Below are positions 1 to 9,036 of a stretch of 64,000 bases of DNA, piece after piece. Made by a program: the position numbers and the translations under genes. The stretch is from Pseudomonadales bacterium (GTDB lineage Bacteria > Pseudomonadota > Gammaproteobacteria > Pseudomonadales > Porticoccaceae), in contig JACKOF010000001.1 of the NCBI GenBank assembly GCA_024234435.1, positions 1,240,001 to 1,304,000 of the forward strand, read 5' to 3'. Under the pieces are notes generated by a model. It was not told the DNA's origin, searched no databases, and was given only the letters and a program-made list of their open reading frames with translations. The first letter of the stretch is position 1. Each line of letters opens with the position of its first letter.

Positions 1-49
1 CAATGCAGCCAGAGCTTTTATTGAGCTACTGAAATCAGAAAAGCAGTAA
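1..49 (+). CDS. 3' end of an unidentified protein gene (partial)
   Basis: The first 49 bases read in the second frame as AARAFIELLKSEKQ (preceded by Asn) and then a TAA stop at 47-49. The gene enters from the left edge and converges on the acyl-CoA dehydrogenase gene, leaving 7 bases between them. Endings of this kind (AARAF followed by a short helix) are common in LysR-type regulators, but 15 residues cannot identify a family, so this is only a suggestion. It could also be a chance open frame. Confidence 0.45.
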   Translation, partial: NAARAFIELLKSEKQ

Positions 50-56
50 CGCGAGC

Positions 57-1838
57 TTAAAAAGCTTCTTCAGCCAACGCCATTACATTTTCAGGCCCTG
101 CCTGAACTGCTGCAACATAACCGCTATTACGCGCCATGACATATTGAGCAAAAAAGTTTGCCGTAATAATTTTGGCGTCATTAAAATCTTTGTTGCCTTG
201 TCCGGCTTCATTTAGTTTCACTGCCGCCAGAGCACTTTTTGCCAGTAATGCGCCTGCTGCCGTTGTCCCCATCAGCATCAAGGCATTATATGCGCCAGCC
301 TCAGCCGCGGCCCAATCATCAACAGCCGCCTTAAATAATGCTTTAACAGCGGTACTGCAATCGGTTATACCTGCTTTCAATGCCCTGGCTATTGGCGCCA
401 TCTCTTCACCAGCCGCTTCAACTTCGGTCAGAATTTCACTCCATTCAACCACTAGCTCAGTGGCCGCCATTCCCTTGTCACGTAGAATTTTACGTCCAAC
501 CAGATCAAGTGACTGTATACCATTTGTGCCTTCGTAAATCGGCAGAATTCGGGCATCCCGCATGTGTTGAGCGGCGCCGGTCTCTTCAATAAATCCCATA
601 CCGCCGTGAACCTGAATACCCAAAGAGGCAACTTCCAGCCCCACGTCTGTACACCAGCCTTTAACTAGCGGTGTCAACAAGTCGACTCTGCGCTGGTGAT
701 AGGCTGATTGCTGTTCGTTTTCTGCTTTCTCTGACAAATCTTCATGGGCCATGGATGAATAAGCCAGCGCACGTCCACCCTCGGTCAAGGCACGCATTGT
801 CATCAGCATACGTCTGACATCCGGATGGTTGATAATTGTCACCCGCGATTTACCCGGCACATCGCCCTGAACCCGTTCCCTGGCATAATCCACTGCTTGT
901 TGGTAGGCGCGTTCAGCAATAGCCACCCCTTGCAAACCAACCGATTGCCGCGCATGGTTCATCATGGCAAACATATAGCTGAGGCCTTCATTTTCCTTGC
1001 CTACCAGATACCCGACAGCACCACCATTCTCACCGTAAGACATGGTGCAGGTCGGACTTGCATGAATTCCCAGCTTTTCCTCAAGGCCTATGCAATAGAC
1101 ATCATTTCGGTTACGAGCACTTTCGCCCTGACCCTCTAAAACCTTGGGCACAACAAACAACGAAATACCCTTGACGCCTTCCGGTGCATCGGGGGTGCGG
1201 GCAAGAACCAGATGAATAATATTTTCGCTGTAATCATGTTCTCCCCAGGTAATATAGATTTTTTGCCCGGAGATGAGGTAGTGATCGCCATTTGGAACGG
1301 CTTTCGTCGTAATGGCTGCAAGGTCGGATCCGGCCTGTGGCTCGGTCAAATTCATAGTGCCGGACCATTGCCCGGACATCAGCTTCGGAATGATTTCAAT
1401 TTTCTGTTGTTCACTACCGTAACGGCTTAACGCCGTAATTACGCCTTTTGTTAACAATGGGCACAAACTAAAACTCAAATTGGCACTCTGGCACATTTCA
1501 TCAACAACAAAAGAGAGTAACTGGGGCATACCCTGCCCACCATACTGAGGATCACCTGCAAGGCTCTGCCAGCCAGCATCCACCATCTGCTGATAAACCC
1601 CATCCAGCGATGGAGGCGTGATAACTTGATTGCCTTCAAGTTTAAGCCCCTCGCGATCAGCAATCATATTGGTAGGTGCCACTACTTCATCGAAAAATCT
1701 TGCTGCTTCTGTCAAAATTGCAGCGACCATATCCGGAGTAGCTTCCTCATAACCCGGCAAGCGGGAGATTTCGTCCATGCCCAGAACATGATTCAGCAGG
1801 AAACTCATATCTTCAACGGGGGCTTTATAAATGGTCAT
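57..1838 (-). CDS. Acyl-CoA dehydrogenase (large, C-terminally extended type)
   Basis: A 593-residue flavoprotein expected to oxidise an acyl-CoA to the trans-2-enoyl-CoA in the cytoplasm, passing electrons to ETF. The dehydrogenase fold covers residues ~40-450: TEPQAGSD (165-172) is the FAD/substrate motif and the YEGTNG stretch at 435-440 carries the catalytic glutamate (E436). The last ~130 residues form the C-terminal domain that separates this ~600-residue class (FadE/DmdC-like) from ordinary ~380-residue acyl-CoA dehydrogenases. The ATG at 1838 has an AGGAG-like site about 11 bases upstream. It stands next to trmH with an 81-base gap and no evident functional link. The chain-length specificity cannot be read from the sequence. 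Confidence 0.95.
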   Translation of the reverse strand: MTIYKAPVEDMSFLLNHVLGMDEISRLPGYEEATPDMVAAILTEAARFFDEVVAPTNMIADREGLKLEGNQVITPPSLDGVYQQMVDAGWQSLAGDPQYGGQGMPQLLSFVVDEMCQSANLSFSLCPLLTKGVITALSRYGSEQQKIEIIPKLMSGQWSGTMNLTEPQAGSDLAAITTKAVPNGDHYLISGQKIYITWGEHDYSENIIHLVLARTPDAPEGVKGISLFVVPKVLEGQGESARNRNDVYCIGLEEKLGIHASPTCTMSYGENGGAVGYLVGKENEGLSYMFAMMNHARQSVGLQGVAIAERAYQQAVDYARERVQGDVPGKSRVTIINHPDVRRMLMTMRALTEGGRALAYSSMAHEDLSEKAENEQQSAYHQRRVDLLTPLVKGWCTDVGLEVASLGIQVHGGMGFIEETGAAQHMRDARILPIYEGTNGIQSLDLVGRKILRDKGMAATELVVEWSEILTEVEAAGEEMAPIARALKAGITDCSTAVKALFKAAVDDWAAAEAGAYNALMLMGTTAAGALLAKSALAAVKLNEAGQGNKDFNDAKIITANFFAQYVMARNSGYVAAVQAGPENVMALAEEAF

Positions 1839-1919
1839 TCCCTATTACTCCTGGTATTTACTGACTCAAATCAAATTCAACATGTCTGAGTAAACGCCCA
1901 ATAGCCATAATTTACAACT

Positions 1920-2603
1920 CTATCGTGAACCCGCTAACGTCAACCGGAGCTTGTCCGGGTTTAGCACGTCACCCTGATCATTCAGCTCAGGATAGTCCAG
2001 CCCGTGCCGCCGACAGTATTTAGCAACCACTGGCTGACACCATTCAAACAGTAGCTTGCGATATTCGCCATCCGGTAGTCGTCTTTGGGCATAAAGATCA
2101 GCGGCCTCTCTCTGCCGCTGCGCTTCCGCAAGAATGATGGCGCAGGCTACCGAGACGTTATAAGACTCTACCATTCCCAACATAGGAATCACCACACACC
2201 CGTCAACCTGAGCGGTAGCCTGTTCACTGACACCCCACTTTTCGGCGCCTAGCAACAACGCCGTGGGTCGAGTGTAGTCCACCTCGGTGTAATCCACAGC
2301 ACCTGGAGTAAAGTGTGCCGCTATCACCTGAAAGCCCTGCTGTTGCAAAAGCCCTATCGGTTGACCAATAGACCGGTGGACCGTGGTTTCTACCCACTTG
2401 TGACTGCCAAGCGCAGTGCCGGTATGGGGCCGGAAAGGACCCTCCTGATAAACAGCATGAACTCGGTGGATTCCAACCGCATCACAGGTACGGATAATTG
2501 CCGAGAGATTTTGCCCCTTGTGGACTTGATCTGTTATAACCGTCAAGTCAGGCTGGCGACGTTGCAATACAGTCAGAATTTTTTGGTAGCGTTCAGGCGT
2601 CAT
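1920..2603 (-). CDS. trmH: tRNA (guanosine-18-2'-O)-methyltransferase TrmH
   Basis: A 227-residue SPOUT-class enzyme that methylates the ribose of G18 in the D-loop of tRNAs, using S-adenosylmethionine. The N-terminal half contains the NLSAIIRTCDAVG segment typical of the family. The trefoil-knot motifs follow: LLLGAEKWGVS near residue 130 and IPMLGMVESYNVSVA near 155, which form the cofactor pocket. Length matches E. coli TrmH (229). The start at 2603 is an ATG with only a weak ribosome site. The stop of the GGDEF/EAL gene lies 20 bases upstream, so both may share a transcript. Confidence 0.95.
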   Translation of the reverse strand: MTPERYQKILTVLQRRQPDLTVITDQVHKGQNLSAIIRTCDAVGIHRVHAVYQEGPFRPHTGTALGSHKWVETTVHRSIGQPIGLLQQQGFQVIAAHFTPGAVDYTEVDYTRPTALLLGAEKWGVSEQATAQVDGCVVIPMLGMVESYNVSVACAIILAEAQRQREAADLYAQRRLPDGEYRKLLFEWCQPVVAKYCRRHGLDYPELNDQGDVLNPDKLRLTLAGSR

Positions 2604-2623
2604 GCTTCAGTTAGGGGCAATGA

Positions 2624-4840
2624 TCAAACCAGATCAACCTCTGGCGCACGATTAAAAAGACGTTCAAATGATTCAGCAATCATGGGTTTGCCGTAAAGAT
2701 ACCCCTGCCCCAAACGGCAACCCGCCGCCTGCAGATAGTATTCCTGCATCCCTCTTTCAACACCAACAGCAACCACATCGATATCAAGTATTTCGCCAAG
2801 GCCAATCATGGCACGAATCAGTGTATCGCCCTGCTGACCCTGCTTGATATTCTGAAGATGCTGATTATCAATTTTGAGGCCGGACACAGGCAGACCTTTC
2901 AGATAACCAAACTCACTGCGGGTAACACCAAAATCATCAATGGTTACTGATACGCCTATCTCTCTCAGAGCCTGCACAAATCGCAGGCCACGCTTTTTAT
3001 CCTGCAATAACGTCACTTCAGAGACTTCAACAATCAGATGAGTCGGCGACAAACCGGTTGCACCCAATACCTTTGCAACGGTGACTGCAAACTCGGGATT
3101 GTCGAGCTGATGATGAGAAACGTTCAGAGTCACGAACTGAACAGGGATTTTTTTCCTGAGCCAGGCCGCCATTTGTGAACAAACCTTCTCTAACACCCAC
3201 TGCTCCATTTCTGGCAATAAACCCTCTGCATCAGCAATAGGCATGAATTGATGGGGCATAACCTGCCCTAACTGCTGATGCCTCCAGCGCAGTAAAGCCT
3301 CACAGCCTACAATCGCACCACTGTGCAAGATCACCTGAGGCTGAAACAACAGCTCCATCTGATCTCTCTTCATCGCCTGATGCAGCTCAGCCACAAAGAA
3401 GTCATCTACCCCTTTCTCGGGTTCAGCCTCGCTGCCAAAGAGGAAATAGGAGCCTCGCCCCTTTTCCATCTTCGCCTTGTACATAGCCGTGTCTGCACCC
3501 TTGACAATGCCCATCATATCGTCAGCATCTGTAGGGTAGATACCAACACCGACACTGGCAGAGGCATAGACCTCGTGTTCACTGAGTTGAAATACCGGAT
3601 CAAAGCATTTAACAATTTTTTCGGCAATACTTTTTACTTCTTCCAGGCTATCCACCTGCTCGGCCACAATCGTAAACTCATCACCCGCCAGGCGGGCAAC
3701 GGTATCACTCTCCCTGACAACCTTGGACAGCCTGTCAGCCACCATCTTCAGCAGTTCATCACCTACCGGGTGTCCCAGCTCATCATTGATAGCTTTAAAA
3801 CTGTCCAGATCAATAAAATAGACCGCAAATTGACCATCCGATCGCCGTGCACGCTTGATTGCCTGGTCTACACGGTCAAAGAAAAGCCTCCGGTTCGGTA
3901 AACCCGTGAGGGTATCGTGGTTGGCGAGGTAGCGCAGCTCCTCTTCAGACTGGCGCAACTCCGTGATATCCGAGAAAAAAGCAACGTAATCCTTAATCTT
4001 GCCATTCAGGGATCGATGTACCGCCACCTTCATTCGGCCACTAAAAACCTCACCATTCTTGCGTTTGCTCCACACATCACCCTGCCAGCTACCCTGCTCA
4101 CGGAGCCTGGAAAAAATTTCACGGTAAAAACGAAAACGATGGTCAGGGCTTTTAGGAAAGCCCAGCTTTCTGCCGCGCACTTCGTCAGCAGTGAAACCAG
4201 TAATCGCCGTAAATTCGGCATTGACTGAATAAATGTGCCGGTGTTCGTCAGCAACAATAATGGCGTCACTGGTGTTATTAAAAATTTCTGTCGACAACTC
4301 CAGTTCAGCGTTTCTTTCTTGCTCCTGGGTAACGTCCACAAAAACAATCGTAACGGTATCCGTACTCCTGACCGCGGGCTGAAAATGCACTCTGTAGGTA
4401 CGATCACCCAGAGCATAAAACGACATAAAACTGCCACCTTGCCTGGCGCGATCAATATCGCCGAGCAGATCAGGCAGAGCAACGGCACACTCGTCGAGAG
4501 CCTGCTCAAGCAGCTCTCCGTGAGACCTAAACCGGACAAATTGGTCAGGGCTGACTAGACAAACCAGTGTTGAAGCTCGCGCCAAAGCTCCCAGCAACGA
4601 AGAACTCTCTACTGGCTCATCCACCCTTTGATAGAAAGGAATCGATATAACAGATAACACCCAGACAGCAACTAATGCCCAAGGGAATACCCACACGGGC
4701 AGGTTAACCAAGTGCCCATTAACGAGAAACAGCAGCACTGCGGCCATAAAAAAAGCCAGCGTGATGCCAATTTGCTTAGTTAGTTGCTGGCTAATTCGCC
4801 TACCCTCGTGAATTTCCACTATTTTCCCGGTGATATCCAT
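2624..4840 (-). CDS. Membrane-anchored PAS-GGDEF-EAL cyclic-di-GMP protein
   Basis: Predicted cyclic-di-GMP turnover or sensing protein of the inner membrane. Counting from the ATG at 4840: two membrane segments (~22-70), a PAS-like linker (~90-175), a second PAS domain with PAC (~180-300), GGDEF (~305-470) and EAL (~485-735). The diguanylate-cyclase signature reads AGDEF (385-389). EAL has EALLRW (~514), the Asn in TLNVSH and DDFG (~635), but the usual DDFGTG is DDFGVT, ELTES is EVSEV and the AEGVE motif is AVGVE. The phosphodiesterase may therefore be weak or serve as a sensor. An in-frame GTG at 4903 would add 21 residues. The ATG was preferred because the extra residues are not family-like, but the choice is open. 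Confidence 0.9.
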   Translation of the reverse strand: MDITGKIVEIHEGRRISQQLTKQIGITLAFFMAAVLLFLVNGHLVNLPVWVFPWALVAVWVLSVISIPFYQRVDEPVESSSLLGALARASTLVCLVSPDQFVRFRSHGELLEQALDECAVALPDLLGDIDRARQGGSFMSFYALGDRTYRVHFQPAVRSTDTVTIVFVDVTQEQERNAELELSTEIFNNTSDAIIVADEHRHIYSVNAEFTAITGFTADEVRGRKLGFPKSPDHRFRFYREIFSRLREQGSWQGDVWSKRKNGEVFSGRMKVAVHRSLNGKIKDYVAFFSDITELRQSEEELRYLANHDTLTGLPNRRLFFDRVDQAIKRARRSDGQFAVYFIDLDSFKAINDELGHPVGDELLKMVADRLSKVVRESDTVARLAGDEFTIVAEQVDSLEEVKSIAEKIVKCFDPVFQLSEHEVYASASVGVGIYPTDADDMMGIVKGADTAMYKAKMEKGRGSYFLFGSEAEPEKGVDDFFVAELHQAMKRDQMELLFQPQVILHSGAIVGCEALLRWRHQQLGQVMPHQFMPIADAEGLLPEMEQWVLEKVCSQMAAWLRKKIPVQFVTLNVSHHQLDNPEFAVTVAKVLGATGLSPTHLIVEVSEVTLLQDKKRGLRFVQALREIGVSVTIDDFGVTRSEFGYLKGLPVSGLKIDNQHLQNIKQGQQGDTLIRAMIGLGEILDIDVVAVGVERGMQEYYLQAAGCRLGQGYLYGKPMIAESFERLFNRAPEVDLV

Positions 4841-5018
4841 ATCTCGCAGCGAGCAGTATATAACAACGTTGCCGTTTGAGAACCCATTAAGTCGTATCCT
4901 CACTCTGGAAATTCAACCTTCCATCCACTCGCCATCTCCAGCTTGTAGACAAATCAAATCATTGCCTTGAGATACTCAATATTAGCCCATAAATACCTCA
5001 TAAGAGCTGTTATTTACC

Positions 5019-5057
5019 GGCACTCTCAGTTAGAATGCCGCCCCTTCAGAGAGTGCC
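5019..5057 (+). promoter_or_regulatory. Probable tRNA promoter with a 9-bp inverted repeat around the -10 box
   Basis: TAGAAT at 5031-5036 is a good -10 hexamer about 80 bases ahead of tRNA-Cys, followed by a G+C-rich discriminator (GCCGCCCC), as in stringently controlled stable-RNA promoters. No convincing -35 is seen. GGCACTCTC (5019-5027) and its exact complement GAGAGTGCC (5049-5057) flank the -10 box and likely start point. The arms are perfect; a role as an operator is inference. Confidence 0.45.
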
Positions 5058-5117
5058 TACAGCACGAATAGTAAGAGTACCGGTCATTAAACCGGCAAGT
5101 GCAACAACAGAATTTAT

Positions 5118-5191
5118 GGCGCGGTGGCAGAGTGGTTATGCAGCGGACTGCAACTCCGTGTACGCCGGTTCGATTCCGACCCGCGCCTCCA
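5118..5191 (+). tRNA. tRNA-Cys (GCA)
   Basis: Acceptor arms GGCGCGG (5118-5124) and CCGCGCC (5181-5187) pair fully. The anticodon stem GCGGA/TCCGT encloses the loop CTGCAAC with anticodon GCA. The T-loop GTTCGATTC is canonical, the discriminator base is U and the 3' CCA is encoded. It is the first gene of a tRNA pair and lies 71 bases before tRNA-Leu. Confidence 0.97.
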
Positions 5192-5262
5192 CTATTCACC
5201 AGGGCTGAACATCAGCTTTGGGTGGTAGTCGATTTAAAAGCAAAAACTCATCCAATGTTTAT

Positions 5263-5351
5263 GCCCGGGTGGTGAAATTGGTAGACACAAGGGACTTAAA
5301 ATCCCTCGGCTGGAAACGGCCGTGCCGGTTCGACCCCGGCCCCGGGCACCA
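5263..5351 (+). tRNA. tRNA-Leu (UAA)
   Basis: Acceptor arms GCCCGGG (5263-5269) and CCCGGGC (5341-5347) pair fully. The anticodon stem GGGA/TCCC encloses CTTAAAA with anticodon TAA. The long variable arm (CTCGGCTGGAAACGGCCG) marks a class II tRNA, and the CCA end is encoded. Its 3' end faces the convergent M90 peptidase gene. No integrase or other island hallmark follows it here. Confidence 0.97.
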
Positions 5352-5426
5352 TTTTCAAGCATCAGTGATACGAAAAATCAGTCTTCGCTATGCCTAGGTA
5401 ACGCCTTGTTCCCGGCGCAGCCCTAC

Positions 5427-6245
5427 TTACTTCCACTCTGCCGGATCCAATCCATAAAACGTCCTGAACTGGCCATACAGCTCCGGAAGTTTTGCCTTCA
5501 TTTGTTTCGATTTTTCAAAAAACGACTCCGTTGCAACCGCAAAAAACTCTACAGCAGAAACAGCACCATATTCATCAATAACATCGTTTTTTCCATGAGT
5601 AACGCGGTTGATAAATTCAGCGTATTCCGCAGTCAGTACAGATGCCCATTCTTTGTAATGTGAACTTTCACGCAGCACTGGCAGGCCATCCATAAGGGTA
5701 TTTTCCTCATCCAGTTTATGGGCGAACTCATGCAGAATAACATTGTGGCCATCATGCGGGTTGTCAGAGCCGTGAACCGTATCAGCCCATGACAGAACAA
5801 CAGGGCCTCGGTGCCAGGACTCGCCAGCACGTGAGCTATCTTCGTGAATCTCGACAAGCCCGTCATATCTGACTTGTTTGGCAACGTAGGTGTGCGGATA
5901 AACGAGTATTGTTTCAAAACCGGGGAAGTGTTTTTTATCTCTATTCAATACCAGAATACAGGCGTTCCCCGCCACCGTTAAACGAACTTCGTCCGTAATT
6001 CTAAAGTCGTCACAGCCCACAAATACTTTGGTAGCAAGAAAATAGTTTACACAACCTTGTAATACCAACTGAAGATCTTTTGGCAACCGCGAATAGAGCG
6101 GCACATTTGCAACCAGAACATCAACATGCTCGGGTGCCAATGGCGAATCAAGCAGCTTGTTCAGATATTGATTGCGCCGGTAACGATGAACACCCCAGGC
6201 TATCAACACACAAACTGCTGTTCCAACAACAATGTATATCGGCAA
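5427..6245 (-). CDS. mtfA: Zinc metallopeptidase of the M90 (MtfA) family
   Basis: A 272-residue protein of the family of E. coli MtfA (265 residues), a zinc aminopeptidase that binds the glucose repressor Mlc. HEFAHKLDE near residue 165 gives the HExxH zinc ligands and catalytic glutamate, and EFFAVATE near 250 supplies the third ligand region. Unlike E. coli MtfA it begins with a hydrophobic helix (IYIVVGTAVCVLIAWGV), so it may be membrane-tethered. The likely start is TTG at 6245 with AGGG upstream. No Mlc homologue is in the window, so the partner is unknown. The gene symbol is by family only. Confidence 0.85.
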   Translation of the reverse strand: MPIYIVVGTAVCVLIAWGVHRYRRNQYLNKLLDSPLAPEHVDVLVANVPLYSRLPKDLQLVLQGCVNYFLATKVFVGCDDFRITDEVRLTVAGNACILVLNRDKKHFPGFETILVYPHTYVAKQVRYDGLVEIHEDSSRAGESWHRGPVVLSWADTVHGSDNPHDGHNVILHEFAHKLDEENTLMDGLPVLRESSHYKEWASVLTAEYAEFINRVTHGKNDVIDEYGAVSAVEFFAVATESFFEKSKQMKAKLPELYGQFRTFYGLDPAEWK

Positions 6246-6276
6246 CCTATCTACCCTCTTCCAGTGAACTATCAGG

Positions 6277-6882
6277 TTACTTTAGATGCTCTGCTTGATT
6301 AAAACGAGTCAGGCTGCATGTCGTTAAGCACAACTCAGAGAACGCTGTATTACTTTTGGCGTACTGCGGCCAAAGCTTTACGTCGTTATTCAGGTAGTGA
6401 GAAATAGCAATTGAAAGCGCGACTCCATGCGAAACAATAAGAACATTGTTATCCGGGTGTGCCTGAATAATATCTTCAATGGCTTCTATCATGCGGATCT
6501 TAACGCTATTTAACGATTCGCCATCAGGTGGTGAAAAATCCCCCTCCTCGGTAAGCCTCGCCGAGATATTATGCTCACTTTCCAGCACCTCAAATGTTTT
6601 GCCCTCCCATTCACCGAAGCCAAACTCCATCAAGCGAGCGTCGAGGTTTACGGGTAGGTCAAAGCTTTTGGCAACAGCCTTGGCGGTATTTTTTGCTCGT
6701 TGCAAAGGGCTGGAATAAATCACATCGGGCCGCATGTAATTATGGAAATATGTACCGAGCTTTTGAGTTTGCAGGCGGCCGTTATCGGTTAGCTCTGTAT
6801 CTGTGTGGCCATGCCATACTTTGTCGATATTAGCATAGGTCTCTCCATGACGAACCAAGCCTAGAGTTTGTGTTTTTGCCAT
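6277..6882 (-). CDS. Histidine phosphatase family protein (phosphoglycerate-mutase-like)
   Basis: About 200 residues of the branch that includes CobC, GpmB and SixA-like phosphatases. LVRHGETYAN near the N-terminus carries the phosphorylated histidine and its arginine, and VSHGVALS near 150 carries the second histidine. The E-F-G-E-W segment in the middle is also family-typical. The substrate cannot be inferred. The ATG at 6882 is preferred over an upstream TTG at 6918 because the family starts just before the RHG motif. The gene follows the AlkC-like gene by 51 bases on the same strand, probably co-transcribed. Confidence 0.9.
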   Translation of the reverse strand: MAKTQTLGLVRHGETYANIDKVWHGHTDTELTDNGRLQTQKLGTYFHNYMRPDVIYSSPLQRAKNTAKAVAKSFDLPVNLDARLMEFGFGEWEGKTFEVLESEHNISARLTEEGDFSPPDGESLNSVKIRMIEAIEDIIQAHPDNNVLIVSHGVALSIAISHYLNNDVKLWPQYAKSNTAFSELCLTTCSLTRFNQAEHLK

Positions 6883-6933
6883 TACGTTAAAAAGCCTCGT
6901 TATTATGCCATTTTCCAATCGACTACAGCTTGT

Positions 6934-8064
6934 TTAGCTACCGACATCCAGATTAAATTCGGCAATTTCGGTATCTTCACCGTTAATCCGCAATGAGATT
7001 GCCTGAACGCCGCTGTAATAACGGCGTGTAGTAATAGCACGAATGGGGTGCGACTTAGAAAGTGTTACTGTTTCGCCTTGCTTTATCACAAGTTTTTTCC
7101 ATTTGAAGACCTTCGCCGCGCGGTTTCCATTCGATTTTACAAAATGAATAACGTAATCGACCATCAGCTCTTGTGGTGTTTTACCTTTCGATTTAAGTTC
7201 AGCAGAAAAAACCAGCGCATCACCAAGAACTACATTCGGTGTTTCAATACGGAGTTTGACTAACTCAAGCTTGGCAGGCTGTAAACCAAACGCCTCAAGT
7301 GTCTTTGGGTGCCCCTGCTTGATCAATGTGCGACACGCATGGCGTACCAGCTTCACCCGCTTCGGCGTTGCATCCTGTAACCATTCCCTCGCTATTTCAG
7401 CAACCAGTTCCGGATGATCTTTGGCAATATCATTCAGGTGGTTTGCTACGGATCGACGAACATACTCTTCGCTATCATCTCTTAACGCTTCCAATAATGG
7501 CAGTACCGGGCTTGGGTCGGCAATAAGCTGGGGCAGTTGCATCGCCCATGGCAGCCGCGGGCGAGTACCTTCCGAAACCAAACGGCGCACGTGTCGGTTA
7601 GGATCGTCAACCCAGGCACTCATCACGTTAAGCGCACGCTGCTGATCTGCCAGTAAAAAGTAACGAACGTCAAATTCTGACGAAAATCGTTTGGTCATTT
7701 CTTTTAGCAGCAATAGCGATTCTTCAAATGTATCTAACCCATGCTGCCCTACCACAGCACATAATGGCATCATTCCCCAACCGCGAATGCCATCATAATC
7801 ACTTTGCTGCTCACCACTCTGGGTGACTTCTTCAGGGTGGAGCATGGCATAAAGTACTTTGTGGCGCGCCTGAGAGTTCTCTGGCAATACTCTGTGCACG
7901 TGATCCGCTATCAACTGCGAGCGCTCTTTTAACTCCAACGAGTCGAGTATATCGAGTATCCGGGATTCAAACCCAGCACTATCAAATTCATTGATGTGCT
8001 TTGCAAGATGGTAAGAAATACTGGCTACCAACTGAGGGGAGAATTTGTTTTTGAATGGTTCCAT
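6934..8064 (-). CDS. DNA alkylation repair protein, AlkC-like DNA glycosylase
   Basis: 376 residues. The first ~250 are helical HEAT-like repeats (for example DDSEEYVRRSVANHLNDIA, ~200) of the AlkC/AlkD superfamily, which removes cationic alkylated bases such as 3-methyladenine. Residues ~265-376 are beta-rich (LRIETPNVVLGDALVFSAEL onward) and match the Ig-like C-terminal domain known in AlkC but absent from AlkD, hence the AlkC-like call. It probably acts in the cytoplasm as a base-excision enzyme. No adaptive-response regulator (Ada) is nearby. Subfamily assignment is inference from architecture. Confidence 0.85.
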   Translation of the reverse strand: MEPFKNKFSPQLVASISYHLAKHINEFDSAGFESRILDILDSLELKERSQLIADHVHRVLPENSQARHKVLYAMLHPEEVTQSGEQQSDYDGIRGWGMMPLCAVVGQHGLDTFEESLLLLKEMTKRFSSEFDVRYFLLADQQRALNVMSAWVDDPNRHVRRLVSEGTRPRLPWAMQLPQLIADPSPVLPLLEALRDDSEEYVRRSVANHLNDIAKDHPELVAEIAREWLQDATPKRVKLVRHACRTLIKQGHPKTLEAFGLQPAKLELVKLRIETPNVVLGDALVFSAELKSKGKTPQELMVDYVIHFVKSNGNRAAKVFKWKKLVIKQGETVTLSKSHPIRAITTRRYYSGVQAISLRINGEDTEIAEFNLDVGS

Positions 8065-8096
8065 AGCGTCAATGAGAGTTTGTTATTTTAATTCAC

Positions 8097-8384
8097 TCAT
8101 CTTAAATCAAAATATTCAATATAGGGGCCTTCCGCAACACATTTCATTCCTTCTGTGAAGTCTCTGGTTTTCATAAGCATTTGTAAGAATGCTTTATGCC
8201 CCTCTATGGAATGCCATACTTCAAAGAGTGAAAAGCAATGAGGGTTTTCAACATTTTGTAAAATATCGAACTTTTCACACACATCACTGTTCAGCGCCTT
8301 CACCTGGCTTTGCTTTATCATAGCTAGCGCCTCTAAAGCCTCACCGTCTGCAGCCGTAACTTTCGCTATCGCAATAACTGACAT
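8097..8384 (-). CDS. Antibiotic biosynthesis monooxygenase (ABM) domain protein
   Basis: A 95-residue single-domain ferredoxin-like protein of the ABM/YgiN type; such proteins act as dimers, some as quinol monooxygenases. The ATG at 8384 is fixed by a strong GGGAGG site 6-7 bases upstream; an open frame continues to 8453 but overlaps the rhodanese gene. The start is 4 bases past the rhodanese stop codon (8389), so the two are translated from one message, and the ribosome site overlaps the end of the upstream gene. Substrate unknown. Confidence 0.88.
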   Translation of the reverse strand: MSVIAIAKVTAADGEALEALAMIKQSQVKALNSDVCEKFDILQNVENPHCFSLFEVWHSIEGHKAFLQMLMKTRDFTEGMKCVAEGPYIEYFDLR

Positions 8385-8388
8385 GTCA

Positions 8389-8943
8389 TTACCTCCCTGC
8401 GTTATTTTTTGGCTGAAAATAATCCGGCTTAAAACCAGCTGCGGTTTTTTCAACTGGCCTGATCAGTCTGGATTCACCATGGTAGTTTTGATAACTGTTA
8501 CCCTCACTTACCCACTGATCAAAACCAACATGTGAATAAACATTGTTATAGCCCATTTCACGCAACGCTTTTACTACAAGCCCTGACCGATAACCTTTTT
8601 TGCAATAAACCACAATCTCCTGATCGGCATCTCTCAGTGTTCTGACAAGCACAAACTCAACAATCCCTCGTTGAACCCAGGCTGCCCCTTTAATATGCCC
8701 TGCGGTATATTCCTGTTCGGTTCGAACGTCAAGCAATACCAGTTTGGGGTTATCTTCAATGCGCTGCTTAAGTTCGCTATTGGATAGCATTTCGACTCCA
8801 GCCAATGCCTGCTCTTTTATTTCATCAATAGTGTCAACCTCACCGGTTCGCGGCATCGAGAAGACCACATGAGTAAAAGAAACCAGTAGAACGGCTGCCA
8901 TACACAAGCGCTTTTTCTTTTTTATATCCATCACTTCATCCAC
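8389..8943 (-). CDS. Exported rhodanese-domain protein
   Basis: 184 residues. An N-terminal basic stretch plus hydrophobic helix (LCMAAVLLVSFTHVVFS) predicts a signal peptide or anchor, placing the domain in the periplasm. One rhodanese domain covers ~50-160, with LLDVRTEQEYTAGHI (CH2A-like motif) and the active-site loop CKKGYRSG, whose cysteine would carry persulfide sulfur. A second ATG at 8931 is an equally possible start. It is probably co-transcribed with the ABM gene directly downstream. The physiological sulfur donor is unknown. Confidence 0.9.
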   Translation of the reverse strand: MDEVMDIKKKKRLCMAAVLLVSFTHVVFSMPRTGEVDTIDEIKEQALAGVEMLSNSELKQRIEDNPKLVLLDVRTEQEYTAGHIKGAAWVQRGIVEFVLVRTLRDADQEIVVYCKKGYRSGLVVKALREMGYNNVYSHVGFDQWVSEGNSYQNYHGESRLIRPVEKTAAGFKPDYFQPKNNAGR

Positions 8944-9036
8944 GTATCTGATTAATGTGTAGAAGCTATTCTGGCTAATAAATTAGTGGTGGATAGTCAG
9001 GAAATCTGGAGTTTTAAATATTGTGAAGTTTGCGAT

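Noticed and set aside
5118..5351. tRNA genes as an integration site for a genomic island
   Set aside because: Ordinary chromosomal genes follow on both sides; no integrase and no repeated tRNA 3' end was noticed.
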